A stretch of DNA of 36,952 nt from Streptomyces sp. BV286 (GCF_019090165.1 NZ_JAHRIB010000003.1:1-36952), one strand, 5' to 3'. Positions 23,642 through 35,449 are shown, counted from the stretch's first letter. The notes: generated by a model from the sequence alone, not told the origin. Made by a program: numbers and translations.

Positions 23642-24085
23642 ACGGCCGAGTTCAAGAGGAGCGCGGTCGATCTGTTGCTGTCCTCGGGCAGGACGCTGGC
23701 GGGCTCGGTGTGAGCGCCGAAGGGCTGCGCAGACTGCGCCGGAGCTGGCCGAGGGTGCAAGTCGAACGAGATCCTGATAAGAGCGGCGGCCTACTTCGCG
23801 AAGGAGATCACGAAGCAGAGGCTCTGTGTCACTGGTGGGCGAGATCAGGGTGCTGCGCGCCGGATCGAGCGGCGCCTACGGCGCCCCGCGCGGCGGCTGG
23901 TCGACCGGGTGATCAATCTGAAAAGGATCGAGCGGCTGATGCGCGAGCATGCCATGACCGGGATCACGCGCCGCTGACGCCCGGTTCTCACCCGGCAGGC
24001 GAAGCGGGCGGTGTTCGCCGCAGACCTGATCGGCCGCGACTTCACCGCGTGCCGCCCCGGAATAGTGGCGCACTGTCCGGCCACA
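23642..24085 (+). pseudogene. Decayed IS3-family transposase remnants
   Basis: Pieces of both IS3 reading frames can be seen in different frames. AEFKRSAVDLLLSSGRTLAG and GVSAEGLRRLRR are OrfA helix-turn-helix fragments split by a frameshift. NEILIRAAAYFAKE is the OrfA coiled-coil end. GAYGAPR, IERLMREHAMTGITRR and KRAVFAADLIGRDFTACRPG belong to the start of OrfB. Frameshifts, internal deletion and premature stops show it is inactive, and the catalytic DDE region is missing. Terminal inverted repeats could not be located. It records past transposition in the patch. Confidence 0.75.
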
Positions 24086-24223
24086 GGGGGGACTTCAACA
24101 CCGTGCCGACTAGCGCCTCGGGGGCAAACTCCGCTGCCGCCGCAAGTTTCTTGCTGCGCGGGTGTAATCCCGGTGGGATGGCGGACACAGACTTGGTGTG
24201 ACGGCAGTGATCGGGAGGGCTGA

Positions 24224-24775
24224 GTGGGCGAAAGCTTGGGTGAATGGGATCAATTTGAGGCGGTCTACCGCGCCTCCTACATGCCCGTCTTGCGCTTTGT
24301 GCGCCGAAGGCTGCCGCCTCAACTTGCTGAGGATGCCGCCGCCGAGACCTTCGTGATCGCTTGGCAGCGGCGGGGAGATCAACGAGGTGAGGCCTTGCCG
24401 TGGCTCTATGGCATTGCCCGGCTCGTGGCCGCGAATATGAGACGCACTCAGGAGCGCGCCAGCCAGTTGGAAGGGCGGCTCCAAGATCAGATTCGGGATG
24501 ATGTGATGCCTGCTGCTGAGGCTCAGGCGCTGGAACGCGTGAGAGCCGTGAGGGCGCTGGCTGAGATGTCCGACCGGGATCGCGAGGTGCTGATGCTCGT
24601 CTCATGGGATGGGCTCGAACCGCCAGTAGCTGCCCGTGTGATGGGCTGCAGCAGAGGAGCGTTCCTTGTTCGCCTACATCGGGCTCGCCGCAGACTGGAA
24701 CGAGCGATCGCAGATGACTCCAGTCGTGTCGTAGCCGGCACGACCTCTGCCCTGCCAGAAGGGGGCCTGGGATGA
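24224..24775 (+). CDS. ECF-type RNA polymerase sigma factor
   Basis: This 183-residue protein has the two conserved sigma regions. Region 2 is at about 10-75 (FEAVYRASYMPVLRFVRRRLP, then AEDAAAETFVIAWQRR and LPWLYGIARLVAANMRR). Region 4 is at about 115-165 (MSDRDREVLMLVSWDGL, then AARVMGCSRGAFLVRLHRARRRLERA). It lacks a long C-terminal extension. It begins at a GTG with GGAGGG upstream. The next gene starts within its stop codon (ATGA) and encodes a CU044_5270-type membrane protein, the usual partner of this sigma group, so the pair is likely sigma and anti-sigma or sensor. Confidence 0.9.
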   Translation: MGESLGEWDQFEAVYRASYMPVLRFVRRRLPPQLAEDAAAETFVIAWQRRGDQRGEALPWLYGIARLVAANMRRTQERASQLEGRLQDQIRDDVMPAAEAQALERVRAVRALAEMSDRDREVLMLVSWDGLEPPVAARVMGCSRGAFLVRLHRARRRLERAIADDSSRVVAGTTSALPEGGLG

Positions 24776-25848
24776 GCAAGGACGCAGAACGGGTGCGGGA
24801 GCTGCTGCCTTCCAGTAGTGATCCCGCCGCCGCAGATTGTGACGGCCGCGTTCTCTCGCCACGTGCTGAGCGTGAGCTAGTGGAGATGCATCAACGGGCA
24901 GCTTCCCCTGCGGAGCCCACACGTGTGTTCACGCGCCGCCGGGTTCTTGTTGGTGCGAGCGCTGCAGGCGTCGGTGCCGCACTGGTCGTCGGCGGTCAAC
25001 AGCTCATCCCTCGGAGGGAAGACGCACAGACGGTCGCCTTCACTCCTCCGGTGCTTTCGTTGAAGCCTGTTGAAGACCAGTCGGCAAGCGAGTACCTATT
25101 GGCTTTCGCCGCACGGGTCGAGAAACTGCCGCAGGAACGTGCGAACGGTGCCTATAGCTACACCAAGACCTGGGGATGGTGGCTCAACACCGCTGGCGAC
25201 GTTCCTGGGGGTACGACGAGTGTCGCCGTACCAACTGTGACCGAGTCATGGATCACAAAGGACGGTTCAGGGCGGCGGCGGAGCGAATACGGTGAGCCCC
25301 TCTATCCCAACCCGAAGCAGAGCGAGGTCGCCAAAGAAGCCGGTCTCATCGCCGGGACCGGGGTGGAGGACCGCTACTACGGTCACGGAAAGGCCCCCAC
25401 TGCAGAAGGCGACGAATGGGGCAAGGTCGCCCCATTCTCCATGAACCCTCGCGAACTGGCGAAGCAGCTGAACGAGGTGAACTGGGAAGGCGGCCTGATC
25501 GCCAATGGTGTCAGCGATATGCTCAACTATGCAGCGCGCTCAGGCCCGGTGCCACCTCGCCTCCGTGCCGCCGCCCTGCGAGTTCTGGCCCAGACCCTCA
25601 GTCTGGATGTGGCGACCACAATGACGTGGCAAGGTCAACATGTCCTCGCCGTGTCCCAGAGCGAGGGATACCAGGGCAGCACGCAAAGGGAGTCCGTTCT
25701 CTTTGACCCTGAAACCGGCTACCCCATCGGATTCGAGTCAGCTCTCTTCGGTCACCCGCGGAGTCTGAACATCACGGTGCCGGCCACCCTCAGCGTTGGG
25801 GAAACGCTTCGACGTGGGACTGTTGCTTCCCCTGACGAGAGGCCATGA
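24772..25848 (+). CDS. CU044_5270 family membrane protein, putative sigma partner
   Basis: This 358-residue protein has a cytoplasmic N-terminus of about 50 residues, a single membrane helix at about 54-72 (VLVGASAAGVGAALVVG) and a large extracellular domain. It matches the CU044_5270 family, which is repeatedly found immediately after ECF sigma genes in Actinobacteria and probably controls them as a membrane sensor or anti-sigma factor. Its ATG overlaps the sigma gene stop by four bases. The outer domain has VLFDPETGYPIGFESALFG, typical of the family's C-terminal region. The anti-sigma role is inferred from synteny. Confidence 0.82.
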   Translation: MSKDAERVRELLPSSSDPAAADCDGRVLSPRAERELVEMHQRAASPAEPTRVFTRRRVLVGASAAGVGAALVVGGQQLIPRREDAQTVAFTPPVLSLKPVEDQSASEYLLAFAARVEKLPQERANGAYSYTKTWGWWLNTAGDVPGGTTSVAVPTVTESWITKDGSGRRRSEYGEPLYPNPKQSEVAKEAGLIAGTGVEDRYYGHGKAPTAEGDEWGKVAPFSMNPRELAKQLNEVNWEGGLIANGVSDMLNYAARSGPVPPRLRAAALRVLAQTLSLDVATTMTWQGQHVLAVSQSEGYQGSTQRESVLFDPETGYPIGFESALFGHPRSLNITVPATLSVGETLRRGTVASPDERP

Positions 25849-25851
25849 GAC

Positions 25852-26280
25852 ATGCCGGAAGTGAAGACAGAGCGGCCGCCGGACCTACTGCCGGTTCGGC
25901 TTCCAGGGCGTGGCGGAGACGATGCGACACCGAGTGCCGAAGCTTTGATTCGGCACGTGAAGGAAGGCTTGAGAAGTCGGCAGTACACGTTCGGAGATGT
26001 CCTTCCTTCGGAGTCGGAGCTTCAAGAGCTCTACGGCGCCACCAGAAATGAGGTGCGACAAGGAATCCAGCACCTTCGACGCGCGGGGTGTCTGCAGCTT
26101 CACGATGAGTACTTGGAGACATTCATCCTGGACCCTGGCGCAGAGAGGGGCGGGCCGGAACCAGCCGATGAACTCGCTCACCGAGTAGAGCGACTTGAGA
26201 GCCTCTGCGGGGATCTTTCGGCACGACTCGCGACAGTGGAGTCGCAGCTTGCGCGACGAGATCGCCCGGAAGCCCGATAG
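25852..26280 (+). CDS. GntR-type winged-helix regulator with C-terminal coiled coil
   Basis: This 142-residue protein has a GntR winged helix at about 28-85 (ALIRHVKEGLRSRQY, DVLPSESELQELYGATRNEVRQGIQHLRRAG). In place of a usual ligand domain it has a short tail with a heptad-like stretch (LAHRVERLESLCGDLSARLATVESQL at about 107-132), probably for dimerisation. It starts 3 bp after the CU044_5270 gene, so it is part of the sigma operon. The 124 bp after it (26281-26404) hold nothing I can identify. Confidence 0.8.
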   Translation: MPEVKTERPPDLLPVRLPGRGGDDATPSAEALIRHVKEGLRSRQYTFGDVLPSESELQELYGATRNEVRQGIQHLRRAGCLQLHDEYLETFILDPGAERGGPEPADELAHRVERLESLCGDLSARLATVESQLARRDRPEAR

Positions 26281-26404
26281 CTGCATCCATTACCTGGCGC
26301 AACCGTCAGAAGTCTGGAGTCGAGGGCGCGTCGGTCTCAGGCCCTGGCGGCTCATCCGCAAGCTCCGTTGCTCGACCACCTACATCACGACCTGCGCTTC
26401 GTCG

Positions 26405-27205
26405 TCACCCGTTCACCCCCGCGTAATGCCGCAGGCTCCACCGCCACAGCAGCCGTGAGCCCAGATAGGCCGCGGCCCCGAGCAGCGGAGACACCGCCGC
26501 CAGCCAGTACGGCACACCCGTGTCGTGCCCGGTCAGTACCGCCGCCGGGAAGTACGCGACGAAGGCCAGCGGCAGGCCGAACGTGAGGAATCCGGTCACC
26601 GCCCTCGGCAGCACGTTCAGCGGATAGCTGCCGAACGTGCCGAGCAGTTCCTCCAGCCAGCGCCCCCAGTAGTCGGCGGCCGGGAATCGCAGTGAGGCGC
26701 ACGCCACCACGGTGAACAGGGCGGCCTCCAGGAGCATGCCGCCGAGGACGCAGATGACCAGATACGTGATCCGGGTCGCCGTCCAGTCCAGGTCGCTTCG
26801 GCTCAGCGCGCCCACCATCAGGCCCGCCGCCACCGTCAGGTCGCCGATGGCGTTCGTGGGGAAGTAGGAGAGCTGGAGCTGGCGGTGGACCGGCATCGGC
26901 CGGACGAGGTACGTGTCGATCACCCCCTCCTGGATGTGCCTGCCCAGACCGTGCACCCGCCCGAGGAACAGCACGAACAGGCCGTGTGCCAGCATGCGCG
27001 TCGCCGGGATCAGCAGGACGTCCGAGCTGTCCCAGCCGCCCATCCCGGAGAACCGGGTGAGCAGCACGGTCGCGAACACGATCACCGACACCTGCCAGAC
27101 CGCGCCGATCGCGATCATCATCAGGAACTCGGAGCGGTACTCCAGCTGGGCACGGAAGTTGAGCCGGGTGACGCGCCAGATCACGCGAAGAGCCTTGGTC
27201 GACAT
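26405..27205 (-). CDS. ABC-2 type permease subunit (second)
   Basis: This 266-residue integral membrane protein has about six hydrophobic segments and the pattern of ABC-2 permeases of the COG3694 type. Typical landmarks are an N-terminal FRAQLEYRSEFL, a membrane re-entry region around GRHIQEGVIDTYLVRPMP, and a C-terminal YPLNVLPRAVTGFLTFGLPLAFVAYFPAAVL. It forms a hetero-oligomeric exporter channel with the neighbouring permease and the ATPase. Only 1 bp separates it from the preceding gene. The substrate is unknown; related systems export lipids or drugs, or remain uncharacterised. Confidence 0.85.
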   Translation of the reverse strand: MSTKALRVIWRVTRLNFRAQLEYRSEFLMMIAIGAVWQVSVIVFATVLLTRFSGMGGWDSSDVLLIPATRMLAHGLFVLFLGRVHGLGRHIQEGVIDTYLVRPMPVHRQLQLSYFPTNAIGDLTVAAGLMVGALSRSDLDWTATRITYLVICVLGGMLLEAALFTVVACASLRFPAADYWGRWLEELLGTFGSYPLNVLPRAVTGFLTFGLPLAFVAYFPAAVLTGHDTGVPYWLAAVSPLLGAAAYLGSRLLWRWSLRHYAGVNG

Positions 27206-27206
27206 C

Positions 27207-28016
27207 TCAGCCTCCCTGCGAGATCACGCGCCGGGCGGCCCGCCGCCACAGCAGTCGGGTGAGCAGGGCGAGCGCCACCACCCAGCAGGCCTGCAAGGCC
27301 AACTGCGGCAGCGCGTCGGACAGTTCGATCCGGCCCACGTAGATCGACAACGGCACACTGAGCGTCGCCTGGAACGGCAGGAAGGCGCTGAGCGTGATGA
27401 ACCAGTCGGGGAAGAACCACAGTGGCGCGTACACCCCGGACAGCAGGTTCTGCGCGAAGATCAGGATCAGCATCGCCGCGCCGTTCTTGAGCGTCCAGAA
27501 GCACAGCTGGTCGATGGCGAGCATCACGTAGTAGAGGACCCACTGCCCCAGGAGCGCGCTGAGCGCGAACACCCCCGCCACAGCCGCGGACCTGGGTGGG
27601 TCCACGATTCCCGCGGCCAGGCAGATGCCGTATCCCGCGAGCACCCACACCAGCCCGTACAGCTGCTCGCCGAGGGCCCGCAGCGCGTAGTAGCGCTGAG
27701 GGGAGAGCGGGCGCAGGTACCAGTAGACGATCGTGCCGGAGTGCATGTGCTGCAGCACGGTGTCCCGGCCCGCGTACTGGTCCAACTCCCGTATTCGGGT
27801 GGCCAGTACGGCCAGTACGGCATACGTGACCGCCTGGTCCTTGGTCAGTCCGGCGGTCGTGCCCGTGGCGGCGTACAGGCCGTGCCACAGTGAGGCCACC
27901 AGCACGATCTGCACGGTGAGCCGGAGCAGCGCCGCGGTCATCCGGGGCGGGGTGTGCAGCTCGCCGAGCGGGGTGACGCGGGCGGCCCGCCAGCCATGGA
28001 GGACGGCCATGGTCAC
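27207..28016 (-). CDS. ABC-2 type permease subunit (first)
   Basis: This 269-residue membrane protein has about six hydrophobic segments, of the COG4587 type that pairs with COG3694 permeases. Landmarks include REYDQ-like RIRELDQYAGRDTVLQHM and a C-terminal YAPLWFFPDWFITLSAFLPFQATLSVPLSIYVG. The start is taken at a GTG overlapping the ATPase stop by four bases (GTGA); an ATG at 28010 is the alternative. Coupling to the ATPase gene indicates one exporter complex. Confidence 0.85.
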   Translation of the reverse strand: MTMAVLHGWRAARVTPLGELHTPPRMTAALLRLTVQIVLVASLWHGLYAATGTTAGLTKDQAVTYAVLAVLATRIRELDQYAGRDTVLQHMHSGTIVYWYLRPLSPQRYYALRALGEQLYGLVWVLAGYGICLAAGIVDPPRSAAVAGVFALSALLGQWVLYYVMLAIDQLCFWTLKNGAAMLILIFAQNLLSGVYAPLWFFPDWFITLSAFLPFQATLSVPLSIYVGRIELSDALPQLALQACWVVALALLTRLLWRRAARRVISQGG

Positions 28017-29008
28017 ACGCCCCCCGCCTGGACGTACGCGGCGCGCATCACGTCCTCCAGGTCGGCCTCGTCCAGGGCGATCTCGGTCACCTCGTAGCGC
28101 TCGATGACCTGCTTGAGGGCCTGGTGCATCGTCGGCGCGGTGGGCCCGTCGGGACCGAACACCGCCTGGGGCCCCTCGCGCCGCACCAGCGCGATCCCCG
28201 GCAACGGCTCGACGGACGCGTGCGCGTCGGCGAGCGTCACCCGCACCTGCCAGGTCGAGCCGAACTTCCGCCGGATCTCGTCCAGGGAGCCGTCCAGCAC
28301 GAGCCGGCCGTGGTTGACCAGGACGACCCGCTCGGCGAGCCGCTCGACCTCCGTCATGTCGTGCGTGGTGAGCAGCACGGTCCGCCCGCGTTCCTCCACC
28401 TGGTACCGGAGGAACTCGCGGACCTGCTCCTTGACCACCACGTCCATGCCGATGGTGGGCTCGTCGAGGAACACCACCGGCGGATCGTGCAGCAGGGCGG
28501 CGGCGAGGTCGGAGCGCACGCGCTGGCCGAGCGAGAGATGCCGTACCCGCGTGTCCCAGAAGGAGGACAGGTCGAGGAGGTCGTCGAACTCCCGCAGTCG
28601 CGCCTGGTGTTCGGCTTCCGGGACGTCGTAGATGTCGCGCAGGATCGCGAAGGACTCCCGCACCGGCAGGTCCCACCACAGCTGGGTGCGCTGCCCGAAG
28701 ACGGCCCCGATGTTGCGCGCGTTGCGCTCACGTTCCCGGTACGGCACGACACCGGCGACCCGGGCCTCGCCGGACGTGGGCGTGAGGATGCCGGTGAGCA
28801 TCTTGATGGTGGTGGACTTGCCCGCGCCGTTCGGGCCGAGAAGGGCCAGGAGTTCGCCGGGGGAGACGTCGAAGGTGATGTCGGAGACGGCCTCCTTGGC
28901 GACCCGTTCCGGATTGACGAGAGACCTGACGGCGCCCGTGAAGCCGGGGCGGCGCACCGTGGTGTGAAAGGTCCGGGACAGGCCACGGACCTCGATGGAA
29001 CCGATCAC
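28013..29008 (-). CDS. ABC-2 exporter ATP-binding subunit
   Basis: This 331-residue protein is a cytoplasmic ABC ATPase of the COG4586 group. Walker A is GPNGAGKST at about 58-66, the signature is LSLGQ, and Walker B is VVFLDEP, with the switch His in TTHDM. A C-terminal extension of about 80 residues is normal for this group. The GTG at 29008 is preferred over an ATG at 29038 because GGAGG sits eight bases upstream. It heads the three-gene exporter operon. Confidence 0.9.
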   Translation of the reverse strand: MIGSIEVRGLSRTFHTTVRRPGFTGAVRSLVNPERVAKEAVSDITFDVSPGELLALLGPNGAGKSTTIKMLTGILTPTSGEARVAGVVPYRERERNARNIGAVFGQRTQLWWDLPVRESFAILRDIYDVPEAEHQARLREFDDLLDLSSFWDTRVRHLSLGQRVRSDLAAALLHDPPVVFLDEPTIGMDVVVKEQVREFLRYQVEERGRTVLLTTHDMTEVERLAERVVLVNHGRLVLDGSLDEIRRKFGSTWQVRVTLADAHASVEPLPGIALVRREGPQAVFGPDGPTAPTMHQALKQVIERYEVTEIALDEADLEDVMRAAYVQAGGV

Positions 29009-29046
29009 GCGGGGAACCTCCGGGGGAGCGGGGAACACACGAACAC

Positions 29047-29074
29047 GGCCGTCCGGCTGGGGAGCCGGACGGCC
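29047..29074 (-). terminator. Hairpin terminator after the beta-galactosidase operon
   Basis: Perfect 12-bp stem (GGCCGTCCGGCT with 29063-29074) and a GGGG loop, between the GH2 stop at 29093 and the exporter ATPase start. Confidence 0.7.
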
Positions 29075-29092
29075 ATGTGACCGGTAACAGTG

Positions 29093-32038
<2,946 letters not shown>

Positions 32039-32938
32039 TCAGCCCTTGATGCCGGTCTGCGCGACCCCCTGCACCAGCCAGCGCTGGAGGAACAGGAACA
32101 CGAGCACCAGGGGCAGGATGGAAATTGCGGTGGCCATGAAGATCAGATGGAAGTTGACGGTCTGGTTCGTCATGTACGAGGAGAGGGCGACCTGCACCGT
32201 CCACGCCTCCTGGTCCTGACCGATGACCAGGGGCCACAGGAAGGCGTTCCAGCCGCTGATGAAGGTGATGGTCGCGATCGCGGCGAAGAAGTTCAGCGAG
32301 TTCGGCACGACGATACGCCAGTACGCACCCCAGTAGCTGAGCCCGTCCACGCGCGCCGCCTCCTCCAGTTCCTTGGGGAACCCCAGGAAGTACTGCCGGA
32401 AGAGGAAGCAGGTGAAACCACTGAAGAGCCCCGGAACGATGAGACCTTGCATACTCGACACCCAGCCGAGCGACGAGACCAGCACGAAGCTGGGCACGAA
32501 GGTGACGGCCGTGGGGACCATCAGCGTCACGAGGACCACGTAGAAGATCTTGTTGGCGTGCTTGTACGGGATACGGGCGAGACCGTAGCCCGCGAGCGAG
32601 CACACCAGCAGGGTGCCGACGGTGTGCAGGACGCCGACGACCGTGGAGTTCCACAGGGAACGGGCGAAGGGGACCGTCGGGTCGTCGAACAGCTCGGAGA
32701 AGTTGCCCCACTGGATGTCGGTGGGGAAGAACTTCCAGTTCTCGCCGGTGATCTCGACGTCCGTGGACAGGGCGTTGCGGACGATCAGGTAGAAGGGGAC
32801 GAGGAACAGCAGGGCGCAGACGGCCGTCGCGAAGTAGAGGCCGACACTGCCCGCGGTACCGGTCCGCTTCTTCACGGAGCGCGAGGTGGCGGCCGGTTCG
32901 GTCCTGGTGTCCTTGACGGGAGGCACGGTGGTGGTCAC
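32039..32938 (-). CDS. Sugar ABC transporter permease, MalG type
   Basis: This 299-residue inner-membrane protein has six predicted segments and the EAA loop EAARVDGLSYWGAYWRIVVP that docks with the ATPase. It belongs to the carbohydrate uptake CUT1 family. A GTG start overlaps the stop of the upstream permease by four bases (GTGA). It pairs with the MalF-type permease and the binding protein upstream. No ATPase gene is in the operon, so it probably uses a shared multi-sugar ATPase encoded elsewhere, as is usual in Streptomyces (MsiK). Confidence 0.92.
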   Translation of the reverse strand: MTTTVPPVKDTRTEPAATSRSVKKRTGTAGSVGLYFATAVCALLFLVPFYLIVRNALSTDVEITGENWKFFPTDIQWGNFSELFDDPTVPFARSLWNSTVVGVLHTVGTLLVCSLAGYGLARIPYKHANKIFYVVLVTLMVPTAVTFVPSFVLVSSLGWVSSMQGLIVPGLFSGFTCFLFRQYFLGFPKELEEAARVDGLSYWGAYWRIVVPNSLNFFAAIATITFISGWNAFLWPLVIGQDQEAWTVQVALSSYMTNQTVNFHLIFMATAISILPLVLVFLFLQRWLVQGVAQTGIKG

Positions 32939-33900
32939 TTGGCCTGCTCCCCCTTTCCGAAGCCCATGAACTTGCCCTGGAGCAGGGTCACGCAGCAGAT
33001 CAGCACGGTCAGGATCATCGCGCCCGCGCTGCCGGCGCCGTAGTCCTGGTTCTCACCGAGCGCCGTGTAGTACAGCTCGACCAGCGGCGGGCGGCCCCAG
33101 GTGGTCTTGGCGAGGAGGTTGAAGAACTCGTCGAAGGCCTGGTAGGCGGCGACGAGCAGCAGCAGGATCACCGCGGTCGAGGTGGCACGCAGCTGGGGGA
33201 GCGTGATGTACCAGAAGGTCTGCCAGCCCGGCTTGGCGCCGTCGATCGCGGCGGCCTCGTACAGCTCCGGCGGGATGTTCTGCAGGGCCGCCAGGAACAG
33301 GATCATGTAGAAGCCGGCCTGGAGCCACAGTCGTACGGTGACGATGACAAGCCAGTACCAGGGCGGATTGGGGTTGGCCAGCCAGGCGATGTTCTCCACG
33401 CCGAACCAGCCGAGCACGGTGTTCGCCAGCCCGAAGCGGACTCCGCTGAAGATGGACATCTTCCAGATCAGGGAGGCGGCCACGAAGCTGACGGCGGTCG
33501 GCAGGAAGAACACCGACCGGAAGAACGCCCGCATGAACCGCAGCCGGTTCACCATCATCGCGAGGCCGAGCGAGAACGCCCAGGTGACGGGCACGATGAA
33601 CGCGGCGAAGACGGTGAAGGTGACGAGGGAGTCCGTGAACTTCTCGTTCGTCAGCATGTACGTGAAGTTGTCGAAGCCGACGAACGTGCTGGGGGTGACC
33701 GTGTAGCGCGCCTCGAAGAACGAGAGGTACGCGCTCCAGCCGATCGGGATGTAGACGAAGACCGCGAGCCCGATCAGGAACGGGCCGGTGAAGAGCCAGA
33801 AGTTGAGCGTGCGGCCGCGGACCCCGCGCCCCTGCTTGACCTTGGGGGTCTTTGCAGGGGCACGGTCCTTGGCGACACCGCTCGAGGTGGTGGTCGACAT
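32935..33900 (-). CDS. Sugar ABC transporter permease, MalF type
   Basis: This 321-residue CUT1 permease has a soluble basic N-terminus of about 30 residues, six membrane segments and the EAA loop YEAAAIDGAKPGWQTFWYITLP. It follows the binding-protein gene by 20 bp, and its stop overlaps the next start. Together with the MalG-type subunit it forms the membrane channel. Ribosome-binding signal is weak, so it may rely on coupling to the binding-protein gene. Confidence 0.92.
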   Translation of the reverse strand: MSTTTSSGVAKDRAPAKTPKVKQGRGVRGRTLNFWLFTGPFLIGLAVFVYIPIGWSAYLSFFEARYTVTPSTFVGFDNFTYMLTNEKFTDSLVTFTVFAAFIVPVTWAFSLGLAMMVNRLRFMRAFFRSVFFLPTAVSFVAASLIWKMSIFSGVRFGLANTVLGWFGVENIAWLANPNPPWYWLVIVTVRLWLQAGFYMILFLAALQNIPPELYEAAAIDGAKPGWQTFWYITLPQLRATSTAVILLLLVAAYQAFDEFFNLLAKTTWGRPPLVELYYTALGENQDYGAGSAGAMILTVLICCVTLLQGKFMGFGKGEQAK

Positions 33901-33920
33901 GTCGTGAATCCGTCCGTGGC

Positions 33921-35186
33921 CTATCCGAACAGCTTCTTGAGTTCGCGGTTCACGATCTTGTCGGCCTTGTCGAGCGCGGCCTCCGGGTTCCCGCCCTTGC
34001 GCACGGTGTCGGCGACGACGTTCTCAAGCGCGACGATCATGGCCTGCGTCCAGGCCGGGTTGTCGAAGTGGCCGAACTCGTTGAAGAGCTTGACGCCCTC
34101 GGCGGGCAGACCCGACTTCAGCTTGGTCGCGGACTCGGCGAGCGAGGTGCGCGGCGGGATGTGGAAGCCGTACGAGAGGGACCAGTCCTCCTGGTACTTC
34201 TTCTGGTCGATCCACAGCCACTTCACGTACTCCTTGGCCAGGTCGACGTTCTTGCTCTTGGCGTTGACGAACATCGACCAGCCGCCGTTGGTGACCGCGG
34301 GCTTGCCGCCCTCCGCGGAGGTCGGGAAGGGGATGATGCCGACGTCGTCGCCGAGCGCCTTCTGGATCACCGGCATCGCCCACATGCCGCACCACTGGAT
34401 CGCGACCAGGCCCTGGGTGATGGCCGACGGGTCCCACCAGTCCGCGGGGGCGTCCAGCAGCAGGTGGCCCGACTTGAACATCGTGCGGAGCTTCTTGAGG
34501 CCGGCCGCGACCTCGTCCGTGTGGTACGCGATCTCGTTCTTGTCGGTGAGGGTGTCGGCGCCGGTCGACCAGATCAGCGGGTTCATCACCGGGGTGATCG
34601 AGTTGCCGAGGAAGACGCCCTTGACCTTGGACGTGGTGAGCTTCGCGGCGGCCTCGACGAGCTCGTCCAGCGTGGTGGGCGGTTCGACGCCCGCCTCCTC
34701 CAGCATCGACTTGCGGTAGTAGAAGAACTGCGGGTCGTCGATCATGCGGACGCCCCATATCTTCCCGTCGATCGTGTGCGAGGCGATGTCGGCCGGATTG
34801 AAGTCGTCCTTGACCGGCGCCATGATGTCGGACAGGTCCGCCACCTGACCGCTCTTGATCATCTGGATCTGCGGGTGGAACTCGAAGACGTCGGGCGCGT
34901 TCTTGGTGAGCAACGCCGAGAACAGCTTGCTCTCGAAGTTGGTGCCGGTGATCCACTGGGTGGTCACGCGGGCCCCGTCGTAGGCAGCCGCGTACTTCTT
35001 GATGGCCTGCTCGGTGCCGGCCTCCCCGTACGCGTGGAAGTACTGCGTCAGGTTCTTGCCCGAACTGCCCCCGCCCTCACGGCCGGTGTTGCCGCCACAG
35101 GCGGCCAGCGGGCCGAGGGCGGCGAGGCCCGCGGCGGCTCGCAGTACGGACCGACGGTCCCAGTTGCTGTTGCTCAGTGCCGACAT
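33921..35186 (-). CDS. Sugar ABC transporter solute-binding lipoprotein
   Basis: This 421-residue protein has an RRSVLRAAAG twin-arginine-type start and a lipobox LAAC with Cys30, so it is a membrane-anchored lipoprotein, possibly Tat-exported. The body is a family 1 (CUT1) extracellular binding protein. It would capture oligosaccharide for the two permeases. AAGGA lies eight bases before the ATG. The promoter upstream carries a shared element also found before the ROK gene. Galacto-oligosaccharides are inferred as ligand from the beta-galactosidase in the same operon. Confidence 0.93.
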   Translation of the reverse strand: MSALSNSNWDRRSVLRAAAGLAALGPLAACGGNTGREGGGSSGKNLTQYFHAYGEAGTEQAIKKYAAAYDGARVTTQWITGTNFESKLFSALLTKNAPDVFEFHPQIQMIKSGQVADLSDIMAPVKDDFNPADIASHTIDGKIWGVRMIDDPQFFYYRKSMLEEAGVEPPTTLDELVEAAAKLTTSKVKGVFLGNSITPVMNPLIWSTGADTLTDKNEIAYHTDEVAAGLKKLRTMFKSGHLLLDAPADWWDPSAITQGLVAIQWCGMWAMPVIQKALGDDVGIIPFPTSAEGGKPAVTNGGWSMFVNAKSKNVDLAKEYVKWLWIDQKKYQEDWSLSYGFHIPPRTSLAESATKLKSGLPAEGVKLFNEFGHFDNPAWTQAMIVALENVVADTVRKGGNPEAALDKADKIVNRELKKLFG

Positions 35187-35242
35187 TCTGACGTCCTTGT
35201 CTCAAGTACGGCTACGGCTCGAAATCGCAGTGCGGTGGCGGG

Positions 35243-35271
35243 ACGTTAACCTTCGGCTAAGGCTTCGGCAA
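35243..35271 (-). promoter_or_regulatory. Promoter of the importer/beta-galactosidase operon
   Basis: On the minus strand TTGCCG (35271-35266) and TAACGT (35248-35243) are exactly 17 bp apart. Transcription would start near 35236, about 50 nt before the ATG. Confidence 0.6.
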
Positions 35272-35285
35272 GGGGTTGGACGAAG
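35264..35285. promoter_or_regulatory. Candidate ROK operator at the importer promoter
   Basis: The element TTCGGCAAGGGGTTGGA, flanked by CTTCG and CGAAG arms 13 bp apart, covers the -35 box. The same core, with two to three changes, occurs at 36811-36831 over the -35 box of the ROK gene. Binding by the ROK protein is inferred. Confidence 0.55.
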
Positions 35286-35306
35286 TCTGTTCGAAGCGTT
35301 GCGGGA

Positions 35307-35336
35307 CGTCCGGGATACCGGACGGGAAGCGCTTGC
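35307..35336. promoter_or_regulatory. Inverted repeat and LacI-like palindrome upstream of the importer operon
   Basis: CGTCCGG-GATA-CCGGACG (35307-35324) is a perfect 7-bp inverted repeat. AAGCGCTTGC (35327-35336) repeats the operator-like palindrome found at 7512. They are about 70-100 bp upstream of the predicted start. They could be a second regulatory input or, for the hairpin, a terminator for the ROK gene. Confidence 0.4.
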
Positions 35337-35449
35337 GGTCGGCTGGGCGCACGACCTGCGCATCCGGCCCCAATGCCCCGACCGGACCGGATTCGTACCG
35401 CGGTTGGACGCGCGGAGAGACGTCCGCCTGCCGTCGGACCGGCTGTCCC

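Noticed and set aside
23642..24085. Active insertion sequence
   Set aside because: Frameshifts, premature stops, no DDE region and no visible terminal repeats.
27633..28679. N-terminal extension of the first ABC-2 permease into the ATPase gene
   Set aside because: The extension is the out-of-frame complement of the ATPase; the GTGA overlap at 28016 gives a proper start.
33852..35249. 465-codon plus-strand open frame opposite the binding-protein gene
   Set aside because: Antisense shadow; the minus strand encodes a clear lipoprotein.
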